Assembly: GCF_905209685.1 (NCBI RefSeq)
Contig: NZ_CAJLUB010000017.1
Location: forward strand, 1 to 23,018
From: an uncultured Veillonella sp.
GTDB taxonomy: Bacteria; Bacillota; Negativicutes; Veillonellales; Veillonellaceae
DNA: 23,018 nt
Direction of reading: 5' to 3'
Shown here: positions 22,886-23,018 of the stretch, one piece after another
Layout: the number at the start of each line of letters is the position of its first letter
Numbering within the stretch: the first letter of the stretch is position 1
Notes under the pieces: model-generated
The model's input: the letters and a program-made list of their open reading frames with translations, nothing else
Databases searched by the model: none
Told to the model about the DNA's origin: nothing
Program-made: the position numbers and the translations under genes

Positions 22886-22894
22886 ATTGTACCA
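22886..22894 (-). promoter_or_regulatory. Extended -10 promoter element for the SCIFF-type maturase
   Basis: The minus strand reads TGGTACAAT, a -10 with TGn extension and one mismatch. No clear -35 is present. The leader to the ATG at 22829 would be about 50 nt and contain the 9-bp inverted repeat. Confidence 0.48.
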
Positions 22895-22969
22895 CATTTC
22901 TACGCTAAACGTTATGAAAAGAGTCATAAAGATATACCATACAAGGTATGTATTAAAAACATAAATCAG

Positions 22970-22992
22970 AACCACCCGTAAAACGGGTGGTT
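22970..22992. repeat. GC-rich hairpin near the right edge
   Basis: AACCACCCGT and ACGGGTGGTT form a perfect 10-bp stem with a 3-nt loop. On the minus strand it is followed by CTGATTTATGTTTTT, so it could end a gene beyond the edge. Together with the next hairpin it also resembles ends of IS200/IS605-type or other dispersed elements; the window does not decide. Confidence 0.5.
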
Positions 22993-22997
22993 TGCTC

Positions 22998-23014
22998 ACG
23001 GGCTATAAGCCCGT
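22998..23014. repeat. Second GC-rich hairpin at the right edge
   Basis: ACGGGCT and AGCCCGT form a 7-bp stem with a 3-nt loop, 5 nt from the previous hairpin. The two share the ACGGG core and a composition unlike the AT-rich surroundings. Confidence 0.42.
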
Positions 23015-23018
23015 AGTA

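Noticed and set aside
22830..22895. N-terminal extension of the SCIFF-type maturase by 22 codons
   Set aside because: It would start inside the promoter region and read through the inverted repeat and the GGAGG site used by the ATG at 22829.
22830..23018. Search for a SCIFF precursor peptide upstream of the maturase
   Set aside because: No minus-strand frame here encodes a 40-60 residue Cys-rich peptide; stops interrupt all frames.

Overview
The window looks like chromosome from a diderm Firmicute of the Negativicutes, most probably Veillonella or a close relative. The sequence is AT-rich with strong Gram-positive-type ribosome binding sites and Firmicute-type genes (BioY, a SCIFF-type radical SAM maturase, a viroplasmin/RNase HI fusion). 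It also encodes outer-membrane machinery (a secretin, a PilP/GspC-like partner and an LptD/OstA-like protein), which only makes sense in a cell with two membranes. The genus is an inference from this mix. Every gene I accept is on the minus strand, so the region is described from high to low coordinates, which is the order of transcription. No stretch longer than about 255 bases lacks a gene. I saw no tRNA, rRNA, CRISPR array, transposase or riboswitch.

Right part (23018 to 16600). After two small hairpins at the edge comes a SCIFF-type radical SAM peptide maturase. It is followed by hypF, hypC, hypD and hypE, which build the Fe(CN)2CO centre of [NiFe] hydrogenases. hypA, hypB, hydrogenase subunits and the SCIFF precursor peptide are not in the window. 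A 9-bp inverted repeat lies where the maturase transcript should begin.

Envelope block (16370 to 12170). A secreted 148-aa protein of unknown function is followed by a hairpin and a 17-nt palindrome. Next come a secreted 372-aa protein with VYG-type repeats, an LptD-like outer-membrane protein, galU and a terminator.

Biotin-linked block (12155 to 8508). A MaoC/hotdog-like protein, the biotin transporter BioY, a thiolase and an acyl-CoA ligase follow a consensus promoter (TTGACT-17-TATAAT) that overlaps a BirA-like operator. This resembles the BirA-controlled yhfUTS operon of Bacillus subtilis, with a hotdog protein added. A hairpin separates bioY from the thiolase.

Housekeeping and sugar block (8480 to 2330). 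It holds an NdpA-type nucleoid protein, a YbaK-type Cys-tRNA(Pro) deacylase, RNase HI, a second GalE-like epimerase, a DUF1294 membrane protein, then pgi and galE with a strong terminator. Pgi, GalE and GalU together link fructose-6-phosphate to UDP-glucose and UDP-galactose, presumably for surface polysaccharide.

Left end (2280 to 1). A two-gene unit encodes a PilP/GspC-like inner-membrane protein and a PilQ/GspD-type secretin, part of a type IV pilus or type II secretion apparatus. The first 17 codons of another gene run off the left edge.
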